Shown here piece by piece: positions 32,371 to 43,123 of a stretch of DNA of 64,000 nucleotides. The notes under the pieces were generated by a model. It was not told the DNA's origin and ran no database searches. It saw nothing but the letters and a program-made list of their open reading frames with translations. Every line of letters starts with the position of its first letter. The first letter of the stretch is position 1. The translations under genes and the position numbers were made by a program. Origin of the DNA: Zopfochytrium polystomum (taxonomy: Eukaryota; Chytridiomycota; Chytridiomycetes; Chytridiales; Chytridiaceae); the NCBI GenBank assembly GCA_025765615.1, contig JAIVFJ010000058.1:62001-126000 (forward strand), read 5' to 3'.

Positions 32371-33052
32371 GTTTATTGTTGTTTGGACCAGAAATGTCCT
32401 TTTTGCGTCGAAGTCTTGTATCCGAAGTAAGAGCCTCGGGACAGACTGTTACGCAGTCAAAAGTTTGAAAAACAAAGAAAAAAAGTTGTACAGACAACAG
32501 TCAAAATTGCAAAATGAAAATAATTGGTGCTTGCTCATGGAAGATGGACGATCCGACCTACCAACGCCAAACAAAAAAATTATTGAAATATTTATTGAAA
32601 ATTCGATAGAAAACTTATAAGGAAACAAGGAAAAGTAGAAATAAATATAATATTAATAATGAAATTGTCGGAACCGAACTTTCTGATAAAGTAGTATGCA
32701 CCGTGTTCCCCCGTGTTTACATTTCCCGTGCGAAGTGATCGGAGCGTGGTCGGCTGATTGAAGAAAATACCTTTCCATCCGGCTTAAACCGCCCCGGACA
32801 TGACGCTGGCTTTCGGTGTTCGTTGTAGTCAAGTTCATCTCCACCGTCGTCGGTCATCGATGACTAATCAATTTTCAGTTCTGTTGACGATTCCCGATGC
32901 TGGTAGCGCCTGTTTCCAGTGGGCATGCGGTGGATGAACGTGCCCGCCTGTCTTCCATTAGTACCTGTTACACTGGACTATTTGATGCCCATCCGAACTT
33001 GTCAATTGACCTACCTTCCTTCAGCATTTCCTTCAACCTGCTTCGTGGGGCG
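32371..33052. other. AT-rich spacer, no supported gene
   Basis: The AT content rises sharply at about 32460-32660. No domain-like frame was found. Confidence 0.4.
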
Positions 33053-33156
33053 ATGGCGTCGGTCGCACCCGAGCGCAACGAGCTGAAGGCGGAGTACGAC
33101 GCATGCTTCAACAAGTGGTGTGGCAATAAGTTCCTTAAGGGTATTTCTACCAGCGA
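33053..33156 (+). pseudogene. Mdm35/TRIAP1-like exon, probably decayed
   Basis: The translation MASVAPERNELKAEYDACF plus NKWCGNKFLKG matches the first half of Mdm35/TRIAP1, the intermembrane-space partner of Ups/PRELI phospholipid carriers. In the family the first helix reads PEC..LK..YD.CFN.W...KFLKG. Here the first Cys is Arg (CGC, one change from TGC), and an extra Cys follows the Trp. A standard GTGAGC donor follows at 33157 and a TTTCCAG acceptor at about 33235, but the next frame has no second CX9C helix. It is either a relic or a gene whose second exon I failed to find. Confidence 0.5.
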
Positions 33157-33866
33157 GTGAGCAACCCAGAGTCGATTGGCATCACTCTCATTTATGGCAC
33201 AATCGGACCAGCACTGGTGGATTTTTTCTTTCCAGATGAGTTGCTCAGACAATCGAGGACTGTTGAGCAAACGAGTGGCAAGCGGCAGGTCGCAGCGAGC
33301 GAGTTGCGCGTATTGCTTGCCGGCGCCTTCGGGCGGTGTTTGGCATCCACCCGCCGCCGCTGCCGACGCCAACCACCAACCACCGCGCCGCTACCATCAA
33401 GATTTACAAAAAATTTCGCTGCCGTCCAACGGTGGAAGCCCGCCCGAATGCGAACGTCATCACGCTAGATCGGTCGGCTTCGTGAACGAGGCCCAGAAAT
33501 AATCGAACGCCTTATTATTATTTATTTGTTTTTGTTAAAGAACACCACAACACAGCTCAGTTCATGTCCTTTTTCAACGGAAAAGTTTGGTTTGGTTGAT
33601 TGCTTTGTTTTCTGTTTTGGGTGAAAGGGGGCACCGAAAAAGGAAACTTGAACTGAAGAGCGAACAAAGAACGAAAGGAAGAAAATTTTCTCTGGTTTGT
33701 TTGGAAGACACCACCACCCACCCCCCGCTTCCGCAGTAGTCAACAGCTTCCGCCCGACGGACGGCAGACCCTCTCGGCTTGTGTTAATAATTCACAGCGC
33801 GGTATTTCAATACGCAGAAACGCCCAACAAAGACGGAAAGAGAAAAAAAAATAGGCATCATCACTT
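33157..33866. other. spacer upstream of the intact subtilase
   Basis: Includes weakly coding frames at 33235-33500 without recognised domains, then the presumed promoter of the subtilase, with an A-rich patch just before its ATG. Confidence 0.35.
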
Positions 33867-36800
33867 ATGGTCCGGCTACCCCTCCTCCGCGTCTGCCTCC
33901 CCTGCAGCGGCGGCCGCGCCCTTTTGGCGGCCTTCCTCGCGACCGCGACCGCCGTCCTCACCGGACTCTCAGCCGACGTCGCCGCTGCCGGTGACTTTCG
34001 AGGGGGCGTTGTTCGGTTGTCGGAGAGGGTGCTGGCTCCTCACATTGCATTGGTCGAGTTTCCTCCGGGCCAAGACTGCGACCCTGCTGCCCGAGTCTCA
34101 AGCGTGCTCAACGAGACAGGAGTGTCCTTCAAGCCACGGACCGTCACGAACACGTCGCTGTTTTGCGGCTTCTCCTTCGAGTTGAACGACCAAACCGATG
34201 CTGGTGAGTGACAATTTTTTTTGAGTGCCGTTTGGTCGGGGTCTTAATCGGTCAAGCTCATGCAATCTTCAGCTGCCGACCATGTCGCCTCTGTGTTTTC
34301 CGGTGGCGCAACAATTCATCCCATTTATTCCCAGCAGCGCATTATGACGACTGGACAGATTACCACTGCCGCGACGTCTGCTGTCGGACTCAACGCATCC
34401 ATCACTCGGGACCCTGTCCACTCTGCCACTGGCGTTTACGAAGCACGCGAAAAGCTGGGCCTTGACGGCAGAGGCATTAAAATTGCTATTATCGACGACG
34501 GAATTTACTACAAACACCCGGCGCTTGGCGGTTGCTTCGGTCCCGGCTGCCGTGTCGCATTTGGCTGGGACTTTGTGGGCGATGATTACGACACGACGCA
34601 AGAACTGAAACCCGACGGGGACCCGCTCAACACTTGCAAAGGGGGCTCCCACGGAACAAGTGTTGCTGGCGTCGCAGCCGCTGACGGCACCAACATCACG
34701 GCAGAAGGATTCGTCCCCGCAGTTCCATTTTCCGGCGTCGCACCAGCAGCCACACTGGGAGCGTACAAAATCACTTCGTGCGCGGGCATTATTTTCACCG
34801 ATGTGATTACAGCCGCAATCTTCCGTGCCGCTGCGGATGGCGCAGACGTCATAAACTTGTCGTTGGGCGGCGGCCAGAACTATCCCGACGATATCACGAC
34901 GATCGCCGCTGACAGGGTGGCCGCAGATGGCCACTTCGTGGTCGGAAGCGCCGGAAATAACTTTGTTGCAGGGATGTTCACCGCCGCCGGGCCAGGGCAA
35001 TCAATTAAAGCCTTTTCGGCAACGGCGTTCGAGCCTCCAGAAGCGTGGTCAAACTATCTGACCATTGACGGCAAGGAATACCAGTGGGAGGGTGGTTTTT
35101 TGGCAAATTTTTCGTTCCCCCAGGCGCTCCAGGTCGTCCCAAACAATCCTCGCGCAATTGGGAACCTTTCGGCGCTTGACGATGGCTGTAAATCTGTTTC
35201 AAGCGCTGTCAAGGGAAAAACGGCGATTCTCCAGCTTGGCACCGTCTGCGGCTCTCTCACTGCATGCAAGTATGTACCGTGATTCTCGATTGTGATTCGT
35301 CCCCTTGAGCTCATAAAAAAGTTACAACTATTATTCTTTCAATAGTAACGCCGCGGACGCTGGCGCTGTTGCATGCATAATGGTCAGCGATCAGAATTTC
35401 AAAGGAAGCTGGGTTGGATCCGATCGAATCCCCACAGCGGGGGTTGAGCTCGCGACTGGAGTCCTGCTCGCCACTTCACCGAACGCGACCGTTGTCATCT
35501 ACCAGGAGCTTAGGAAAGTGGCAACTTTTGGTGCGAAAACCATCTCCTCCCAATCCTCGCTAGGCCTCGACCCTGAACTGCACTTGAAGCCGGACTTGGG
35601 CGGAATCGGCGGCCCTACGTACACGTCGATTTCACCCGTTCAAGCGGGCACTGCCTACGGGTTCTTCGCGGGATCTTCAGCGGCTGCACCTTATGTGGCG
35701 GGTTCAATCGCCTTGCTCCTCCAGCAGCAACGGAACGGAACTTTTGAAGAATTGCAAGCTGCCCTGCTGAACAATGCGACCCCTTCGCCGTTTTTCAACG
35801 CCACAGCAAACCCTGCCAGTCCAACTTTCGACCCCAAAGTCATCGATTCTGTGGCGGTCCAGGGCGCTGGCCTGGTGAATGTGTACAACGCAGCGATCGC
35901 AAAGACGAGGGTCACTCCCGCAAAACTTGGATTGAATGACACCTCCAGGATGCTCCAGAGCTACTCCGTCACCATCGAGAATTTGAACGACAAGGACATA
36001 GTTTATACCGTCAGTCATGTCAAAGCATTGACTTATGCTCCGTTGAGAACGGGAGAAGACGCAATGCTCACTCAACGCCAGCTCCACGCAACCACCAACC
36101 AGGCGAAAGTAACAGTGGGAGACGCTGGTCCGGACCAACCTGCCACCTACAAGGTCAAAGCGAGAAGCAATAAAACGGTGACAGTTCGCTTCACAGCACC
36201 AAAGGCACTGCCAGGTCAACGATTCCCAATCTATTCAGGCTACCTCGCAGTGTCCAACAACCTTGACGCAACCGTTCAACACGTTCCATACGCCGGAGTG
36301 GTCGGCAACTGGACCGACGCGCCAGTGCTGGCGAAGCAGTCGACCGAATTTTCTCCGAAGATCGGCTGCTACGAGGACGAGGGCGGTGTTACACCGGTCA
36401 AGAGCGGGTTCCAGTTCAACGGGACAGACTCGCAGATCAACTGCTACGCGCCAATCAGCTCCACTACTCGGCTTCTGTTTGGGGAAGTCGCGTACATGGG
36501 TCGCGACTCCGCCGTCCTTCAGTTCCTGAAAGACAACGGTCTGTCCAATCGATCGCTCATAGGCAAGCCGAAACGAGGCATCGCGGCCGGTGTCGCGTTA
36601 ATGAACGGTTTACTCATGTGGGGAGTCGCGTCGAGGCAGACTTTTATGTCGACCCGCGTTCAGTCGGTCGGGATTCCGGGGAATTTGCGGTTCTGGGGCG
36701 ACGTTGCGGTGCCGTCTACGATTGTGACCGCAACGACGGCATCGTCTTTCAACTTTACGAAGGTCTCGCTTCCTCCTGGCGATTACAAGCTTCGCATCAA

Positions 36801-36971
36801 GGCGCTTAAGCACTTTGTGCCATTTTCAAGCCTTGACGATGACGAGTCATTCGATGTAAGTGGGGCTAAGTTCCTGTTCTTCATGTGATTTACGTCAATC
36901 ATGTATGGCTCACGACTTCGTTTCCTTTGTTGCAGATTATCGATGTTCCAACCGTCAAGATTGTTTACTGA
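33867..36971 (+). CDS. secreted subtilisin-family serine protease (S8), intact
   Basis: Extracellular endopeptidase. Exons 33867-34203, 34273-35269, 35346-36855 and 36936-36971 join in frame with GT-AG borders; an AATAAA follows at 36981. The signal peptide ends in the LLAAFLATATAVLTG region and is followed by a prodomain. The catalytic triad is present: Asp in IAIIDDGIYYKHPAL, His in GGSHGTSVAGVAAAD and Ser in GSSAAAPYVAGS, with the oxyanion Asn in VVGSAGNN. A PA-type insert (CKSVSSAVKGKTAILQL ... NAADAGAVACIMVSDQ) lies between His and Ser. The long beta-sandwich C-terminus has several Cys. The architecture resembles Vpr/C5a-peptidase-like subtilases of about 900-950 residues. It sits among three broken relatives. 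Confidence 0.92.
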
Positions 36972-37529
36972 GAAGAACACAATAAAATTTTTTTCAACTC
37001 TAGTTAGTTGCTCGGCGAAACCGTGAGATTAGTAACTTGAACTTCCAGCATGAGATTATGATGTGCAAGCGATACCATGTTTCCATTGTATATTGATACA
37101 CGGATAGGGTGAACCACAGCCGCTGGAGGCGGAGACTCTATCGAAAATGACAGGATGAGCCGAAGATACAGTGCTTCTAATTTGTTGATATTGGGCTGTT
37201 GACGAAATTTCTGCTTTTGACCGATCATCCAATCTTCACATGAAACCAAGTAGATCGGTGCAAAAGTCAAGATGTCATAGTTGAGAAGAGCCTCGGAAGG
37301 TTGGAAGAGGGGTTAGACGTTTCAATTGAAATACAAGGGTGTGTGAAAAAGGACAGAGAATTGAAATACAGGGTGCGTGACGAAGGCAGAGGGGTAAAAA
37401 CTGGGGCGCGGGGTGGTCCAAAGCAACATAGTGAGGAGGCTTAGTGTTTTTTGTGGTTAGAAGGAGGCTTCATCTGGCGCGGCCATTTTATTCGAGTCCG
37501 AAGGGACTGGATCCTTCATGCCGTATTTG
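36972..37529. other. intergenic stretch, no supported gene
   Basis: 3' untranslated region of the subtilase (AATAAA at 36981), then a stretch with a repeated TTGAAATACAGGG-like phrase near 37325 and 37362. No gene seen. Confidence 0.4.
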
Positions 37530-38357
37530 CTGTAAAGGCAACCACCAGCCAAGCGACTGTAACAGTGGGAGACGCTGGTCCGGACCAACCCGCTACTTGC
37601 ACCGTCAAAGCGAGAAGCAATAAAACTGTGACAGTCCGATTCACACCGCCAAAGGCACTTCCCAACGCTTCGGTCTTTTCAGGCTCCAACAACATCGATG
37701 CAACCGTTCAGCACGTTCCGTACGCCGGAGTGGTCGGCAATTGGCGCCAGTGCTGGCAAAGCAGTCGACCGAGTTTTCGCCAAGGATCGGGACGAGGGCG
37801 CCGTGACAACGGTCACGAGCGGGTTCCAGTTTAACGGGACAGCCTCTCAGATCAACTGTATTTGCCGATCAGCTCCACCACGTGGCAGCTGTTTGCCGAA
37901 GTTGCGTACACGGGTCGCGACCCAACGTGCTGCAGTTCCTGGCCGACAACGAGATGTCCAATCGATCGCTTATCGGAACACCGAAACGAGGTGTCGTGTC
38001 GCAATGATGGGCTTGCTGCGGTGGGGCATCGCGTCGAGGCAGACTTTTGTGACGACCCGGACCGAGGCGGTTGGGCCTCCGGGGAATTCTCCAGTCTGGG
38101 GCGACGCTGCAGTACCATCTTCGATTGTGGCCGGGTCGACGGCGACGTCTTTCAACTTCACGCTGGTCTTGCTTCCTCCTAGCGATTACAAGCTTCGCAT
38201 CAAAGGGCTCAAACACTTTTTGCCGTTTTCAAGGCTTGACGATGATGAGTCGTTCGACGTGAGTGCGTCGAAGTTGTTTTGTTGTTTTAGCTTGCTCAAA
38301 CTTTCCCTTTGGCTTCAGACCGTGGAAATTCCAGCAGTCGAGATAGTGTTCTGGTAG
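37530..38357 (+). pseudogene. subtilase pseudogene 3, 3' fragment
   Basis: Only the C-terminal beta domains and the last exon remain: VTVGDAGPDQPATCTVKARS at 37560, then frameshifted stretches, then WGIASRQTFVTTRTEAVG and LPPSDYKLRIKGLKHFLPFS, ending ...VEIPAVEIVFW-stop at 38357. The last part retains the intron position of the intact gene (GTGAGTGCG after DDDESFD). There is no protease domain. Confidence 0.82.
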
Positions 38358-38654
38358 CGAATGCAGTCTGCCCTTTTTTTTTTCTTATTTGAGACATTCA
38401 GTCGTTTGGAGCTTCGTGCCCGGCCAAAATAACCGTGTCAGCGCGTTGTCAGTTTAGTAATGAGAAGTTGCAGCATACCACAAGCGATTTTTATTTCTCA
38501 GACAGGATTGGGTTGTCGGTCTCTTCAAGAGGGTACTGCAGGGCTGTTGCTAAAGCCAAAAACGCTTATCGATCGCAGATTTCGCGCTAAAAGTGTCCCG
38601 AGCAGGACCGATATTGTGCCGATGGAATTCAAGAGCTCCTTTGGAAGAAAACAG
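38358..38654. other. intergenic stretch
   Basis: Short spacer between the subtilase relic and the end of the LRR-type gene. No gene seen. Confidence 0.4.
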
Positions 38655-40349
38655 TTAGTTCTCGAACACGGTCGCGCTTGCTGCTGGGCCAGGAAGGGCA
38701 GGCCCACCAAACCTCCGTACAGCTGCCCTTGCTAATGCCTCCCCCGGCATGTCAATCCCGGACGGGGCCTGCAGCAACCATTCTTCCATCTCCTGCCGCA
38801 CCTTGCCGACTTTGACTGCCCCGTCCTCCCTCCGCTCGATAGTCAGCACCCAGCCCCAACCCTCGACAATTCGAAGCGTCGGAACACCCAGAGCCATTCG
38901 AACGACTGCTACTTCGACTTCCAATTCCACAGATTCTTCACCGCTGGGCTCGAAATGTGGGATCCCAAACGCGATCCCGCCGTGCAGCGCCTCAATGCGG
39001 TCGAACCGACGCAGCGCCACCGCGATTGCGTCGATCCCTGGTTGCTGAGGGTCCCTCGTCCCTCCGGCGTCCAGCCATCGCACCCCCGGCGCGGCCAGCG
39101 CCAACTCAGCGAGGCCGTCGACGCCTGGGTGGATGTTCAGCCCAAGGTGGGTCATCGTCCGCCGAGCGCCAGTTTCCGCGAGCGCCGCAAGAAAGGCGGC
39201 GCGCCAGGGTGCTCGCTCGCCGTGCTTCAGGGGTGGCAGGTCGTCCTCGTCAATGTGTAGGTGCGCATCCTCGGACACCGTCGGGTGGACGTCGACGCCA
39301 GTAAGGCACCATAGGGGCCGAGTCGGCGGCGCCGCACGGAGAATGACGGCCGCCTGCCATGGCACGGCGTGAAGGGTTTGAAGGTGCGGTAGGGATTCTG
39401 GTGACAGCTGAAAAGACCGCCAGGATTCTAAGCCCAGGGCTGGCGACAGGACAAGGTTGGTGAGTGTCGGGTGGGCGTTCAGGAATCTGGACAAGGAGGA
39501 CGCCGTGCTGCGGGCCCGAACAAACGATAGGCACGTCAGGTGAGGGAGGTGGGCAGTATTCAGGAAGTTGGAAATGTCGACTGCGGCATCGCGCATGGCG
39601 AAACGGATGTGGAGTGACTGAGTTATTGGTGATCAATTGACAGAGGCTGACTTTCGCGACTTACCTTCAGCGAAGCAGCATTGAGTTCAATCAAGGACTC
39701 AAGGCCTCTTATTCGCTCTTTATGGTCCAAAGAGTCGTAAATCTGATAGGTCGAGATCTCCAGCTGCTCCAAACTCCCAATTTGGAGAAACTGGTTCCAA
39801 GATGCTGTCAGTTTTTGGTCTTTGCTGACACGAAGTAATGTCACCTCTGAGCTTGTGAGCATAGAAGTGAGATTGCAGTCACTGGGGGGACCAACATGAG
39901 ACGTCTGGTCCAAAACACGGAGGCTCCTGAGATATTTGCAGCGCCGTACCGCGGCCCACAACGCGTCTGCTTTGGACGGTGCGTTCTCTCGCCACCACAC
40001 GAAGCTGCAAAGGTTCGGCATATTCCCGAGAGCACTAATCAAGGACTTCTCTGGATCTGCGTCAGGAGGCGCGTAATCTTGGTTCTTGCGGCGAACCGCC
40101 TCAATTTCTGCTGGGAACGACCTCGGGGAATAATTAGGAAATGACGTAGACCCAATATTCTCACTCGGGGTTGGCGGTCCAATAGCTTACGCCGGGATGA
40201 TCCCGGGTGATTTCGAGCACGCGAACAGATGCAGCAGCCGAGGCTATCGGATCGCCAGGCCGAGCGCGTGCGATCGCCGCCCAGGCCCAGGAAGCAGTAC
40301 GTAGTCTGCCACGAATGATCAAAGTGGAAAGGGGCGCAGTCATCGACAT
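38655..40349 (-). CDS. F-box/LRR-type hypothetical protein
   Basis: A minus-strand gene of at least four exons. Start taken at ATG 40349 (MSMTAPLSTLIIRGRL); then SVRVLEITRDHPGVSYW and a GTGAGA intron. The next exon carries IEAVRRKNQDYAPPDADPEK, LGNMPNLCSFVWW, YLRSLRVLDQT and LEQLEISTYQIYDSL, and the large last exon holds NFLNTAHLPHLTCLSF, HPTLTNLVLSPAL and GVRWLDAGGT. Spaced Leu patterns suggest leucine-rich repeats. The opening resembles fungal F-box-associated beginnings but has no clear F-box. It ends 3' to the subtilase array and starts about 150 bp from the end of the amine oxidase gene on the same strand. Function unknown; a substrate-recognition role is only a guess. Confidence 0.55.
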
Positions 40350-40502
40350 ACAATGCAACTCAACTTCGTTTCGACAAATCTGCTTCGCAATTTTGGTTGT
40401 ACAAGGGGCATTTGAAACTGCCGATAAGGGCCAACCGCGATGACTTTATTGTCGGATTCTTTGAGAGTAAACGCGCTCTCATGCTGAATCAAAAGTCCAC
40501 CA

Positions 40503-42600
40503 TCAACCCTTCAACCTCACCCACACAATCCCAGCAAGGGCAACTGCAGCAAGTGCTGCAATCCAGGTGCTATGACTCGGCTGTTGGGCCGTCCTCTTCG
40601 TTTGTCGGCGAACCGGCATGAGCTTCGGTGCCACTCCACCTTTAAGAACTGTTACCGCCTCTTTGCTGGCTCGGATACCCGATTCGACCTTCCCAAATCG
40701 ATGATGTTTAACAACCGGAAAAACTTTGGGGATTCTTTTGCCTCACCGCCCCATCCATGTATCCAATCCAGGCAGTGGCCGTTTCGGTTCCAGCAAAGAA
40801 AATATTGCCACCTAATGGGCGGCGCAACTCATTGTTATACAGAGATAGTGTACCAGGAGCCATGAAGCCAACTGGAGGTAAAAGAAGGAAAAGCAGTCAA
40901 GAACCGTTAGATGTTCATCTGACCAAAAAACCTGTGTCGTACTTGGACAACCACCGGTGAACTCTTCCTTCGTCCAGTCGTGCTCAATATATTCACGCGG
41001 TTGCGAAAATCGCTCATCTTTCAAAAGAAGCTGTAAGTGATCGAGCACCACCTGCTTCCTGTCTCTTTCTGACAAATTAGACCAGAACTCGCCCTCAGTA
41101 CTGTATTTCAACAATGTTCAGTATCAGTATCGTGCTTCCCTGCTATCCGCGTTACCTTGTCAGAAAGCATGTTATCGACCCGTAAGACTCGTCGTGGTCC
41201 GACGTATCGTAAGTCAGGCTAATTGGTCCGCAACAACTGATTGCTTCGCCAGAGATCCCTTGTTCGCGCCAAAACGGTTTATCGTATATGCAAATGGCCT
41301 GGAGTAGAATCCGTCAAAAGATTCCGTTCAGCAACAGTCGATTGCATCGTTTACCTTGGAATAAAAACCCATTGCTGCAAGCTTTTGCGACAAGTGAATC
41401 TTCCTTGAAGAAAGCGACGGCGTCCAGCGAATCTTCACGTGCTGAGAGGGCGGAACAGCAAATATAACTGTTTTGGCTCTGAATGGTGTCTCAGAGCCTT
41501 CGTCAAAATGTTTGTTAGCAGCGAAAGACCCAAAAACCCGTGCGACTTGCACCTGCCACGAAAACTTTGATGATGCCATCCGTGGAGGACCGGTCAACGT
41601 GGGTCACAGGCGAGGAAAGGCGAAGCTGAAAGCTGTTCAGGCGACTCGCTAGCTTCAGAGAAATCGACTGCGCGCCTATGATGACCGAAAAACGCATGAG
41701 GGATCCATGCAAGCAAATACTTTCCAAGTACCGTCTTTCAATCTCATTTTCTGAGCGCCGCTGGTTTCCAGCAAAGTAAGAATAGAACCGGCGCTTTTGG
41801 CAGCCTTTAGCAAAAACAGTAAGGACACCTCCTTCGGCTCTGCACCAACAAGAGTTCTTATGGTCACGTCCATCAGGTTTTTGCCAGCAGTTGTCCACAT
41901 CGACTTTTGCATCCACGTCGCCATGCTCATACTATCCCACTCCTCCTCTCGAGCCGTGAAAGACTCCGCCGGATTTTCTATCACGCCGGGAGAGAGCCGG
42001 CTCGCCATTCGGTCCAGCGCAGCAATCGCGAGGTGGGCGTCGACGAAGCCCGCCGGGGAGGTGGAAGGGAACGCGCCAGAGTAGGTGTCAATAGTGGAGT
42101 TATCCATTTGGATGGTGCTTTTTCCACTGTCGTATTGTTCCAAAGTCGTCAAGCCGAGCGACTTTACAAGGCCACCAATATTTGGTTGGATGTCGGGGTT
42201 GATCCACGTTCCGCCTGCGCAGGTCCTGGAGGTGAGTGACAAGTCGCAATAATGGATCAGGCCCACCTAAATCCACCCTAATCTTGTTTTCAGAGTCCAG
42301 AGTCTGCGTCAAGGTGCGGCCGCCAACACGATCGCGGGCTTCCAGCACGAGAACGGCAAGGCCTGTGTGCGGAAGAAGCATTCAGTGGTAGAGTCCGACA
42401 TGGTGAGGACGATCGCGCGTCTGCAAGTCTGCTCGCCTTCATCCAGGCAGCGCGTCGCAGCCGTCAACCCGGATATTCCCGCCCCGATCACGATGGTCTG
42501 CGATGCAGCGATGCAATATGTCAGATTTCTACTCAGCAGCCAGTTGTGTAATGTCAGCAAGTGGTGGAGTTGACTCACATCGACAAGCGCGCCCTCACTT
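40503..42600 (-). CDS. flavin amine oxidase (monoamine-oxidase-like), tail-anchored
   Basis: FAD enzyme oxidising amines, with many short introns. Blocks in order are the dinucleotide fold TIVIGAGISGLTAATRCLDE, GLAVLVLEARDRVGGRTLTQT, DLGGTWINPDIQPNIGGLVK, FVDAHLAIAALDRMA, EEWDSMSMATWMQKSMW, AKTVIFAVPPSQHVKI, HDWTKEEFTGGCP and the FAD-side motif GGNIFFAGTETATAWIGYMD. The C-terminus (40610-40503) is basic, then hydrophobic: TWIAALAAVALAGIVWV, ending RLKG. This matches the outer-mitochondrial-membrane tail anchor of MAO-A/B. One intron seems to use GC-AG (GAAG/GCGAGC ... ACACAG, about 42446-42359). The first exon and true start are unresolved. The substrate is unknown. Confidence 0.85.
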
Positions 42601-42642
42601 CCTCCCGTCGATCGTCATTTCCTGAAAATTGTGGACAGGGAA

Positions 42643-42913
42643 ATGGAAAGTGTCCCGACGACACCCAAGGGGTTTGTCGGTCTCAAAGTGACAATTTAAA
42701 TGTACAGATCTTGCTGTGTTATTTGTCGTCCGCCTGTTGCAGTAGATCGCTCGTTCGATAATAATAACAATATTCTTGCCGACAGAAACGGGAGCGAACT
42801 TCCCGTTTCCCCACGGCGTGGATGGGGGTCCTTACGTCGCCGAACTGAGGTCCGCGGTCGCTGCGTCTAATCAGCCGGCTGCTCTTAATTTCGCAGTCCA
42901 ACTGGCACCGTGA
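42643..42913 (+). CDS. candidate two-exon small gene, unknown
   Basis: An ATG at 42643 opens 15 codons ending VPTTPKGFVGLK with a GTGACA donor at 42688. An acceptor at 42745 leads into a protein-like frame, FLPTETGANFPFPHG then VAELRSAVAASNQPAALNF, with stop 42911-42913. The phase fits. The frame is also open 5' of the ATG, so more exons may exist. It lies head-to-head with the amine oxidase. No family recognised. Confidence 0.28.
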
Positions 42914-43123
42914 ATGCTAATCGGTGGCAAAGGTGCCTGGAACGAACGCTTTCGCTCTGGCCCCTGTGACCCTGTGACTGAGTGCAAAAGCATCACGAAA
43001 CGAACCCATCTTGTTGCGTTGTTGGGTTGTTGGCCTGACCTTTGTTTGTTTGCTCGTGCCACCCGCCGCCAAGTCACCATTTGGGCACAGTCACAAGTAA
43101 CGAGACGCTCGCTCCTTGCCACC

